Source of the DNA: Candidatus Methanoplasma sp.
GTDB taxonomy: Archaea; Thermoplasmatota; Thermoplasmata; Methanomassiliicoccales; Methanomethylophilaceae
Reading direction: 5' to 3'
Assembly (NCBI GenBank): GCA_031254265.1
Contig: JAIRUV010000113.1
Span: 1-5,198 of the forward strand
Length of the DNA stretch: 5,198 nt
The position numbers were made by a program, and so were the translations under genes. Positions 1 to 5,198 of this stretch are shown here, in pieces. The notes beneath the pieces are model-generated. The model saw only the letters and a program-made list of their open reading frames with translations. It was not told where the DNA came from and ran no database searches. Within the stretch, counting starts at the first letter, position 1; every line of letters starts with the position of its first letter.

Positions 1-386
1 ATAACGGCACTGAGTTCCGAGGCCATCCCTTCTATCTCGCCGAGAGTGCCCATGGTCTCTCTGAGGGCGGCAGAGATCTCGTTAGCGTTAACGTCCATGA
101 ATCCCGCAGCCTCATCCAGATCCTTCTCGGTCGAGAACCTGTTCCCGATGCCGACTATCGCTTTCTTCTTACCGGTCACCTTCGCATGTATGAAGGAGGA
201 CGCTCCGACCGGAATGAGTATCTCGTCGCCCTCTTCAGCATTGGCCAGGGCTTTGAAGGAATCACGGGCCCTGACTGTATCCTCAAGGGATATCTGGAGC
301 AATCTCACCTGTCTGTTAAGAGCCTCCAACTGGGCAGAGTAGGTGTCAAGCACCGCCATCGCCTGACGAAGCTCGTTGTCGTCCAT
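1..386 (-). CDS. pfdA: Prefoldin alpha subunit, C-terminus cut by window edge
   Basis: This is the alpha subunit of prefoldin (GimC), the ATP-independent cytosolic chaperone that captures unfolded proteins with coiled-coil tentacles and hands them to the group II chaperonin. I translated 128 codons plus two bases before the window ends, so the last 10-20 residues are probably missing. The N-terminal part (about residues 1-45, starting MDDNELRQAM) is an amphipathic helix. The middle contains the family's beta-hairpin core, seen as EILIPVGASSFIHAKV, then IVGIGNRFSTEKDLDEA. A second long helix follows (about 95 to the end). The gene lies 2 bases after the rpl18a stop and is surely cotranscribed with it. 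An in-frame ATG at 392 overlaps that stop as ATGA and would add Met-Lys. I prefer 386 because a GGGG stretch lies about 7 bases before it and the protein then begins like its relatives, but 392 is possible. In many archaea ftsY follows, which cannot be seen here. Confidence 0.93.
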   Translation of the reverse strand, partial: MDDNELRQAMAVLDTYSAQLEALNRQVRLLQISLEDTVRARDSFKALANAEEGDEILIPVGASSFIHAKVTGKKKAIVGIGNRFSTEKDLDEAAGFMDVNANEISAALRETMGTLGEIEGMASELSAV

Positions 387-388
387 TT

Positions 389-616
389 TCATGCCCCGAC
401 TTCGTATTTCACAATGTGGTTCGTTATCTGATCAGGAGAGAGCTCGGTCATTTCTGTGATGTCGATCTCCCATCTTTTGAGCCTGTGTTTGCTGCCGAGA
501 GTGGAGAGCACCCTCTCCTTGCATGCCTCCTCGTCCTCTGCGGAGACCTCGATAGAGAAAGGCTGCCTTTTTTTCCTGGGGTCAGCATACGAACCTACCA
601 CACGGAATGCTTTCAT
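389..616 (-). CDS. rpl18a: Large-subunit ribosomal protein L18Ae (LX, eL20)
   Basis: This is a component of the archaeal 50S ribosomal subunit, with no bacterial counterpart. The 75-residue product matches the usual archaeal length (about 75-80). It opens with MKAFRVVGSY and has the family pattern of a short beta strand, an acidic helix (SAEDEEACKERVLSTLG, about residues 25-41) and the conserved turn GSKHRLKRWEIDI (about 41-53). That lysine/arginine-rich segment fits rRNA contact. It is the first gene of a unit with pfdA, a common archaeal pairing. The ATG at 616 is chosen because it follows a TATA box at the spacing expected for a leaderless transcript and no Shine-Dalgarno sequence precedes it. 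The stop is TGA. Confidence 0.95.
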   Translation of the reverse strand: MKAFRVVGSYADPRKKRQPFSIEVSAEDEEACKERVLSTLGSKHRLKRWEIDITEMTELSPDQITNHIVKYEVGA

Positions 617-654
617 GATGTTCGGGAGTTATATTTAATTAATAAAGGTTTGGT
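617..654 (-). promoter_or_regulatory. TATA/BRE promoter of rpl18a-pfdA, probably leaderless
   Basis: Read on the minus strand, the stretch before the rpl18a ATG has an ACCAAACC element (654-647) followed by TTTATTAATT (646-637). These have the form of an archaeal BRE plus TATA box. The box is centred about 26 bases before the ATG at 616, so transcription would start at or within a base or two of the start codon. No GGAGG or GGTGA-like motif lies in between. The assignment rests on pattern and spacing only. Confidence 0.65.
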
Positions 655-705
655 AAAAAAATAAAATGCCGCGGGAGGCCGTATCAAGCATATGCGGCCG
701 CCCGC
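654..705 (-). terminator. Hairpin plus T-tract after the ABC exporter operon
   Basis: On the minus strand, 16 bases after the stop of the second ABC gene, an inverted repeat has arms at 705-695 and 681-671 that pair at 10 of 11 positions (one A/G mismatch), with an AT-richer loop. It is followed at 666-655 by the T-tract TTTTATTTTTTT. Archaeal termination depends mainly on the T-tract, and the GC-rich stem may help. The tract ends next to the rpl18a promoter, so it separates the exporter transcript from the ribosomal one. Confidence 0.7.
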
Positions 706-720
706 TTCCCCGATGCCGGG

Positions 721-2553
721 TCAGGCCATCTCGAACTGGCTGTTATACAGCTCGGCATAGAAGCCGCCCTGTGCCAGCAGTTCCTCGTGGTCTCCGCTTT
801 CGATGATGTCTCCTTCTCTCATCACAAGGATCTTATCTGCGTCCTTGATCGTTGACAGTCTGTGCGCGATGACGAATGATGTCCTTCCCTTCATCAGCGA
901 GTTCATTGCCGCCTGCACTATGCGCTCCGTACGTGTATCCACAGAGCTGGTGGCCTCGTCCAATATGAGCAGAGGCGAGTCCTTGATTATGGCGCGCGCT
1001 ATGGTCAGCAGCTGTTTCTGCCCCTCTGAGAGGTTCGTCGTCTCGTCCAGCACGGTGTCGTATCCGCCGGGCAGCGTCTGTATGAAGTGGTGAAGGCCCA
1101 CGGTCTTGCAGGCATTGACCACATCGTCGTCGGAAACGCCCTCTTTCGAGTATTTGATGTTCTCTTTGATCGTGCCCCGAAAGAGCCAGGTGTCCTGCAG
1201 GACCATGCAGAACTGGTCGTGCACGTCCTCCCGCGGGACCTCAGAGATAGGAGTGCCGTCAAGCAGTATCTGGCCGCCGTCGATCTCATAGAACCTCATA
1301 AGCAGGTTGACCAGCGTGGTCTTCCCTGCTCCGGTGGGGCCGACGATGGCTATCTTCTGCCCTGCCTTCACATCTGCCGAGAAGTCGTGGATGACCGTCT
1401 TGTCCTCAGTGTACCCGAACCTTACGTTCCTGAACTCCACGTCCCCCTTCAGGTCGGTTATGCGCTTCACTTTCTGGCTCTCGTCGTCCATCTCTTTTTC
1501 GTCCAGGAACTCGAACACGCGCTCGCTCGCGGCAGCGGTCCTCTGGAGAATGGTCGCAGTCTGTGCCAGCTGCGAAAGGGGCTGCGTGAACAGCCGCACA
1601 TAGATCATGAATGCGACTATCACTCCGAAGGATATCGTGCCGTCCATTGTCAGTATGGCACCGACGATGCAGACCATCACATACCCGAAGTTGCCTATGA
1701 AAGACATAAGCGGCCACATCAGCCCCGATATGAACTGGGACTTCCATCCGCTGACATACAGCTTTTTGTTGATCTCCTCGAATGTCCTCTTGAACTCTTT
1801 GCCGCTGTTGTATACTTTGATGACAGTGTGTCCGGTGTACGCCTCCTCCACATGACCGTTCATGTTGCCGAGATCGTCCTGCTGTGCGGCGAAGTACTTC
1901 TGGGATTTCCTGACAATGACGGCCATCAGCAAAAAGCCGGCACAGGTCGACAACACAGCTGTCAGCGCCATCATCCAGCTTGTGTAGAACATCATTATCA
2001 CGGAGCCCACGAGCATGGCTATCGCCGACACGAGCGTGGTTATGCTCTGGTTCAGAGACTGCCCTATGGTGTCGACGTCGTTCGTCAGGTGGCTCAGGAC
2101 ATCGCCGTAACTCTTCTTCTGGAAGAAACGGAACGGCAAGCGGTTGATCTTGCGCGAGATGTCCGTCCTCATCTGTCTGGACACCTTCTGTGTCACAGTG
2201 GCCATGATCCAGCCCTGAATAAATGTCAATACCGCGGCCACGGCATAGAATGAGAGGAGTATCATGCCGATCATGCCGATTACATCCAGGTCCACGCTGC
2301 CTCCCGGCATGAATACGTTCGTGATCTCATCGGTCATCTGCTTGAGGTAGTCGGGGCCTATGACCTGCAGCGCTGTGGCCAGCGATGCCATGATGATGAC
2401 CACGACTACGAACGGGAGATGGTTCTTGCCGTATCTGATAAGCTTCATCCACGTTTTCTTGAACTCTTTCGGTTTTTCCACGGGGCCGCCCATGCCGCCG
2501 GGACCGCCCCCTGGAGGTCCGCCCCGCCGCTTTCTCGGCGCATCGTCGCTCAT
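721..2553 (-). CDS. ABC exporter half-transporter, catalytic-site subunit
   Basis: This is one half of a predicted heterodimeric ABCB-type exporter, with an N-terminal membrane domain fused to a C-terminal ATPase (610 residues, typical length). A hydrophilic Gly/Pro-rich tail (1-30) precedes six membrane helices (about 46-66, 90-115, 170-190, 192-213, 275-301, 308-325). The ATPase has A-loop Tyr381, Walker A GPTGAGKT (405-412, Lys411), Q-loop Gln453, signature LSEGQ (508-512), Walker B LLILDE (528-533) with catalytic Glu533, D-loop SSVD (536-539) and switch His564. Its Walker residues are complete while its signature is the variant LSEGQ. It should therefore supply the Walker side of the working ATP site and the signature side of the degenerate one. 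The ATG overlaps the upstream gene's stop as ATGA, with GAGGAG about 9 bases before it, indicating translational coupling. The family includes drug and lipid exporters; the substrate is unknown. Confidence 0.96.
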   Translation of the reverse strand: MSDDAPRKRRGGPPGGGPGGMGGPVEKPKEFKKTWMKLIRYGKNHLPFVVVVIIMASLATALQVIGPDYLKQMTDEITNVFMPGGSVDLDVIGMIGMILLSFYAVAAVLTFIQGWIMATVTQKVSRQMRTDISRKINRLPFRFFQKKSYGDVLSHLTNDVDTIGQSLNQSITTLVSAIAMLVGSVIMMFYTSWMMALTAVLSTCAGFLLMAVIVRKSQKYFAAQQDDLGNMNGHVEEAYTGHTVIKVYNSGKEFKRTFEEINKKLYVSGWKSQFISGLMWPLMSFIGNFGYVMVCIVGAILTMDGTISFGVIVAFMIYVRLFTQPLSQLAQTATILQRTAAASERVFEFLDEKEMDDESQKVKRITDLKGDVEFRNVRFGYTEDKTVIHDFSADVKAGQKIAIVGPTGAGKTTLVNLLMRFYEIDGGQILLDGTPISEVPREDVHDQFCMVLQDTWLFRGTIKENIKYSKEGVSDDDVVNACKTVGLHHFIQTLPGGYDTVLDETTNLSEGQKQLLTIARAIIKDSPLLILDEATSSVDTRTERIVQAAMNSLMKGRTSFVIAHRLSTIKDADKILVMREGDIIESGDHEELLAQGGFYAELYNSQFEMA

Positions 2554-4310
2554 ATTGCCAACTCCTCTGCGCTCAGCTGCGACATGGCTATCTCTTTGTA
2601 TACGGCGCAGGTCCTGAGAAGCTCCTTGTGTCTTCCCTCGCCCACTACCCTTCCTTCGTCGAGCACGACGATCTTATCCGCATCCATGATGGTCCCGATA
2701 CGCTGGGCCACGATCATGCTCGTGACGCCCGCCGTCTCTTTCTTAAGAGCGGACCTCAAGGTACGGTCTGTTTTGTAATCAAGCGCAGAGAAACTGTCGT
2801 CAAAGATGTATATCTCCGGCTTTCTGCATATCGCTCTGGCTATAGAGAGGCGCTGCCTCTGGCCGCCGGAAAGGTTAGTGCCGCCTCTGGCGACATCCGC
2901 ATCGTATCCTCCATCCATCTTCTCGACGAACTTCTTTCCCTGAGCTATCTTGACGGCATCCCTGACGTCATCCTCCGTCGGAGGCGCGCTTCCGTTGTCA
3001 CCGAACGCCACGTTGGACTCGATGGTCCCGGTGAAGAGCACGCTTTTCTGAGGGATGTACCCGATCTTATTGTAAAGCGTTTCAAGCTTGTATTCCCTGA
3101 CATCCATTCCGTCCACGAGGACCGAGCCCTCGGTCACGTCATAGAACCTTGGGACAAGGTTTATGAGGGTACTTTTCCCGCTCCCCGTAGAGCCTATGAA
3201 AGCGACGGTCTCTCCCCGCTTCGCCGAGAAGCTGACGTCCTTCAGAACGTAATCCACTGCGCCGGGGTACTTGAAGCTCACATTCCTGAACTCGATCTCG
3301 CCCTTCAGGCCGTTGCCGGGATCATCCACCGTCCCGTCCTTTATCGAAGGTTCTGTCACTATCACTTCGTATATGCGCCTCGCAGCCACCTGGGCCCTCG
3401 GCAGGAAGATGAAGAGCATAAGGATCATCATGAATGCCAGCATGACCTGCATCGCATACGCCGAGAACACGATCATGTCCGCGAACAGAGGAGTTATCTC
3501 GGTAGGGGCGGCATCGTTGATGAGCACTGCACCGATCCAATAAATGGAAAGCATAAGCACGTTCATGATCACCCCGACCAAAGGCATCATCACAGCCATG
3601 CTGCGGGTCGTGAAGAGATTGGTCGCCGTCAGTTCGTCGTTCGCCTTCTCGAATTTAGCCTCCTGATAGCCTTCCGCATTGTACGCACGGACCACCGGAA
3701 GCCCCATAAGGTTCTCTCTGGCAACGTCGTTGACGTTATCGTTGAGCTTCTGCATTATCTTGAACTTCGGGAGCACCGCAAGCATAACTACGACGAACAG
3801 CAGAACCACGAAGAGCGCCGCAACACCCGTCGCAAGCGTCCATTCAAAGCCCCTGGTGGCGATCTTCGCGAACGCCCACGCCGCAAGCATAGGTGCGAAG
3901 ATTATAAGCTGCAACCCTATCGTAAGGACCATCTGCACCTGCGTAACATCGTTCGTCGAGCGGGTGATGAGGCTCGCTATCGAGAATTTGTTTATATCGC
4001 CCATCGAGAACGAGTCCACCCTTTCGAACATCAGACCCCTGATCCTCTGCGACACCGATGCCGCTATCCTGGATGCGAGGAAACATATCAGAACGATCAT
4101 CACCAGGCTTATGAAGGCACAGATGAGCATGTATTCACCTGCTGTGTAGATGTCCTGCATCAAGCTGCCCGGGGTCTGGATGAGCTGTGTTATCTCTGCC
4201 ATGTACTCAGGGATCCTGAGGTTAAGCCAGACCTGGACCACGTTGAGAACGCCTATCACAGCTATGAGGCCCCATTGTTTCGGTGTGATGTACTTTAGGA
4301 TGTTATTCAT
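2550..4310 (-). CDS. ABC exporter half-transporter, degenerate-site subunit
   Basis: This is the partner half-transporter (586 residues), with a membrane domain then an ATPase, and without the Gly/Pro tail of its partner. Likely membrane helices are about 12-32, 57-79, 130-150, 155-180, 238-263 and 275-305. The ATPase has Walker A GSTGSGKST (373-381, Lys379), Q-loop Gln421, canonical signature LSGGQ (480-484), Walker B IYIFDD (500-505) and D-loop SALD (508-511). Two key residues are altered: the catalytic Glu after Walker B is Asp505, and the switch His is Gln536 (IVAQRIG). With the partner's LSEGQ this makes one degenerate ATP site, as in TM287/288, LmrCD and BmrCD. Its LSGGQ completes the working site with the partner's Walker motifs. 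It follows marR after 77 bases on the same strand. The ATG at 4310 is chosen because AAGGTAAT lies 3-10 bases before it. The protein probably exports a hydrophobic or amphipathic compound across the cell membrane; the substrate cannot be read. Confidence 0.96.
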   Translation of the reverse strand: MNNILKYITPKQWGLIAVIGVLNVVQVWLNLRIPEYMAEITQLIQTPGSLMQDIYTAGEYMLICAFISLVMIVLICFLASRIAASVSQRIRGLMFERVDSFSMGDINKFSIASLITRSTNDVTQVQMVLTIGLQLIIFAPMLAAWAFAKIATRGFEWTLATGVAALFVVLLFVVVMLAVLPKFKIMQKLNDNVNDVARENLMGLPVVRAYNAEGYQEAKFEKANDELTATNLFTTRSMAVMMPLVGVIMNVLMLSIYWIGAVLINDAAPTEITPLFADMIVFSAYAMQVMLAFMMILMLFIFLPRAQVAARRIYEVIVTEPSIKDGTVDDPGNGLKGEIEFRNVSFKYPGAVDYVLKDVSFSAKRGETVAFIGSTGSGKSTLINLVPRFYDVTEGSVLVDGMDVREYKLETLYNKIGYIPQKSVLFTGTIESNVAFGDNGSAPPTEDDVRDAVKIAQGKKFVEKMDGGYDADVARGGTNLSGGQRQRLSIARAICRKPEIYIFDDSFSALDYKTDRTLRSALKKETAGVTSMIVAQRIGTIMDADKIVVLDEGRVVGEGRHKELLRTCAVYKEIAMSQLSAEELAI

Positions 4311-4313
4311 GTT

Positions 4314-4321
4314 ATTACCTT
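4314..4321 (-). promoter_or_regulatory. Ribosome-binding site of the first ABC gene
   Basis: AAGGTAAT on the minus strand lies 3 bases before the ATG at 4310 and resembles the archaeal Shine-Dalgarno AGGTGAT with one mismatch. It supports the start chosen for the 586-residue subunit. It also fits translation from a message that begins upstream in marR. Confidence 0.55.
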
Positions 4322-4373
4322 ATTTTTTGAATATGTTGTAAATGTCTGGCACTTCTGCTAACCGCGTCCGCTG

Positions 4374-4389
4374 GAAACGCATACGTTTC
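4374..4389. repeat. Small perfect inverted repeat at the marR stop codon
   Basis: GAAACG and CGTTTC form a perfect 6-base inverted repeat around a 4-base centre. It overlaps the marR TGA (4390-4388) and opens the 77-base gap before the ABC genes. As RNA it would be a short hairpin with no T-tract directly after it, so it is not a convincing terminator. It could be a mild processing or attenuation element, a second protein site, or chance. Confidence 0.4.
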
Positions 4390-4840
4390 AGACAGCGCCG
4401 GGTCCGCGGTCGCAGGGGCCAGTCTTTGAAAGCACCTCCGCCAACTTCCCCATGATCCGCACCAATTCCGCTGAGTCTTCTTTACCCAGCAGCACAAGGA
4501 GGCTCCTCATCTTCCTGATATGCTCCTTCTGATGCTCTTCCACATAATCCACGCCTTTCGGCGTGAGTTCGACGATGATCCTCCGCCGGTCATCGTCGTC
4601 TATCCTTCGGGTGATCAGTCCTTTGCCCTCAAGGTTGTTCAGGGCAGCAGCGACGCGTGCCGAACTGATGCCGATAGCGTTGCTTATTTTGCTGGGAATG
4701 ACCCTGCCTGCACAGTTTTTTATGAAATATAGGACAAAGGCCTCTCCCTGAACATGGTCTCGAATGCGCACCTTGTGGATCTCTACTTTGATCGCTTGCA
4801 TATTGTTTATGAATTGCTGGGTGAGGTCGTCGTAATCCAT
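4388..4840 (-). CDS. MarR-family winged-helix transcriptional regulator
   Basis: This is a DNA-binding repressor-type protein of 150 residues, usual for MarR proteins, which act as dimers on palindromic operators and are released by small ligands. N-terminal helices (about 3-44) lead to the helix-turn-helix (about 48-72, IPSKISNAIGISSARVAAAL), with the recognition helix near 59-71. The wing comes next, DDDDRRRIIVELTPKG (81-96), with the acidic-then-arginine pattern typical of MarR wings. Helices from 97 to about 138 would complete the dimerisation region. The last 11 residues (TGPCDRGPGAV) look like a disordered tail. It is the first gene of a run with two ABC exporter genes on the same strand, a layout in which the regulator usually represses itself and the pump until a substrate appears. 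A TATA box and a candidate operator lie directly upstream. Ligand and exact targets are unknown. No clear Shine-Dalgarno precedes the ATG. Confidence 0.92.
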   Translation of the reverse strand: MDYDDLTQQFINNMQAIKVEIHKVRIRDHVQGEAFVLYFIKNCAGRVIPSKISNAIGISSARVAAALNNLEGKGLITRRIDDDDRRRIIVELTPKGVDYVEEHQKEHIRKMRSLLVLLGKEDSAELVRIMGKLAEVLSKTGPCDRGPGAV

Positions 4841-4860
4841 TTTGTTCAGTCCGTGTTTTG

Positions 4861-4875
4861 GCTAACGCTATTAGC
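4861..4875. promoter_or_regulatory. Candidate MarR operator
   Basis: GCTAACGCTATTAGC has 5-base inverted arms GCTAA/TTAGC around a 5-base centre. It lies between the TATA box and the expected transcript start of marR, where a bound dimer would block polymerase recruitment. The length and dyad symmetry suit a MarR dimer. Binding of this particular protein is inferred from location. The half-site GCTAAC recurs at 4357-4362, between marR and the ABC genes. Confidence 0.5.
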
Positions 4876-4880
4876 AATTT

Positions 4881-4895
4881 ACTATATAAGTTATT
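4881..4895 (-). promoter_or_regulatory. TATA-box promoter of the marR-ABC operon
   Basis: On the minus strand AAATAACTTATATAGT contains a strong archaeal TATA box (CTTATATA, within 4890-4881) preceded by an A-rich BRE-like stretch. Placing the transcript start about 26 bases downstream gives about position 4860 and a leader of roughly 20 bases before the marR ATG at 4840. It is the only strong TATA-like sequence I see ahead of the three-gene run. Confidence 0.7.
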
Positions 4896-4924
4896 TTGTT
4901 CCGAGACAAATCTTACTTGGAATT

Positions 4925-5198
4925 TCAGAACAAGGACTCTTTCCTCTCAGAAAGGTGACCGTAGTCTGCCGCTTTTCTTCCGACAAGGAAAACGGCGGCG
5001 AATTCTGGGACCTCGGTCTCTCCGGAGAGCGAGAAATGTTCTCCCTTCATGCTGAACTCGTAATCCCTCTTCAGAGTGACCTTCACGGGTTCGTCCGAAT
5101 ACGAGGACGGCACGGCATCCCGGAGGGGATCGAAACCTGTCAGTTCGTCCCTTGTGATAGGCGTCACTCTAAGGCCGGTCTTTCCGTGGACGGACCCA
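4925..5198 (-). CDS. C-terminal end of an unrecognised protein (5' end outside window)
   Basis: An open frame enters from the right edge with no in-window stop until TGA at 4927-4925, giving about 90 residues. It is open upstream of the first possible GTG start (5167), so it is most likely the tail of a longer protein and not a complete small gene. The visible part runs from GSVHGKTGLRV, through VKVTLKRDYEFSMKG and EVPEFAAVFLVGRKA, to a charged end LSERKESLF. The alternation of polar and hydrophobic residues in the middle suggests beta strands. There is no membrane helix, Cys cluster or motif I can assign to a family. It lies 84 bases before marR on the same strand. Because marR has its own TATA box, the two need not share a function. 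Confidence 0.6.
   Translation of the reverse strand, partial: GSVHGKTGLRVTPITRDELTGFDPLRDAVPSSYSDEPVKVTLKRDYEFSMKGEHFSLSGETEVPEFAAVFLVGRKAADYGHLSERKESLF

Noticed and set aside
1087..2253. A 388-codon open frame on the plus strand, antisense to the second ABC gene
   Set aside because: It has the same register effect as the other antisense frame, the same odd composition, and no recognisable domain.
2628..4298. A 556-codon open frame on the plus strand, antisense to the first ABC gene
   Set aside because: It shares codon boundaries with the ABC gene, so it stays open simply because that gene avoids TTA, CTA and TCA codons. Its product is an implausible His/Arg/Glu-rich string with no domain, whereas the minus-strand frame has every ABC motif.
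721..4310. The ABC pair as an importer
   Set aside because: Both proteins fuse the membrane domain to the ATPase in exporter order, and no substrate-binding protein gene is nearby.
4325..4350. AT-rich stretch before the first ABC gene as a separate TATA promoter
   Set aside because: No good TATA match at suitable spacing with a BRE is visible. Cotranscription with marR is simpler.
4315..4497. A 60-codon minus-strand frame spanning the marR 3' end and the gap before the ABC genes
   Set aside because: It overlaps the well-supported marR frame, has no recognisable domain and no clear ribosome-binding site. It is most likely a shadow.
4629..4877. An 82-codon minus-strand frame starting inside the marR promoter
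   Set aside because: It would start before or within the operator, upstream of the inferred transcript start, and it runs out of frame through marR. The product has no family features.
4895..4910. Inverted repeat TTTGT-N6-ACAAA upstream of the marR TATA box
   Set aside because: The arms are only 5 bases and AT-rich, so chance is likely. It might be an activator site or a weak end signal for the upstream gene, but nothing supports either.

Overview
The window looks archaeal, most likely a methanogen-type euryarchaeon of the Thermoplasmata / Methanomassiliicoccales kind. Three things point to archaea. An L18Ae/LX ribosomal protein gene is followed directly by a prefoldin alpha gene, a pairing of archaeal information-processing genes. 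TATA-box promoters lie about 25 bases before the inferred transcript starts. One of those transcripts (rpl18a) appears leaderless. The lineage below archaeon level is inferred from moderate GC content, codon use and gene style, and was not tested.

All genes are on the minus strand, so transcription runs from right to left. From the right edge: (1) positions 4925-5198 hold the C-terminal end of a gene I do not recognise. (2) Positions 4841-4924 are a compact promoter with a clear TATA box and a small inverted repeat just downstream of it, in the position of a repressor operator. (3) marR (4388-4840) encodes a winged-helix MarR-family regulator. (4) A 77-base gap carries a small perfect inverted repeat over the marR stop codon and a ribosome-binding site for the next gene. 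(5) Two ABC exporter half-transporters (4310-2550 and 2553-721) overlap by ATGA. (6) A GC-rich hairpin followed by a T-tract (654-705) ends that transcript. (7) A TATA promoter (about 617-654) drives rpl18a (616-389) and the downstream pfdA (386 to the left edge, truncated by the window).

The central cassette reads as a self-regulated efflux operon. The MarR protein probably represses its own promoter. The two half-transporters would form a heterodimeric type IV (ABCB-like) exporter. The upstream subunit carries one degenerate ATP site (Asp for the catalytic Glu, Gln for the switch His), complemented by an LSEGQ signature in its partner. This asymmetry is the hallmark of heterodimeric exporters such as TM287/288, LmrCD and BmrCD. 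The substrate cannot be read from the sequence.

The left part is housekeeping: a large-subunit ribosomal protein and one subunit of the prefoldin chaperone. I found no mobile element, CRISPR array, tRNA or rRNA. I saw no clearly novel system. The points most worth a second look are the candidate MarR operator, the asymmetric ATP sites, the Gly/Pro-rich N-terminal tail of the second exporter subunit, and the unidentified C-terminal fragment at the right edge.
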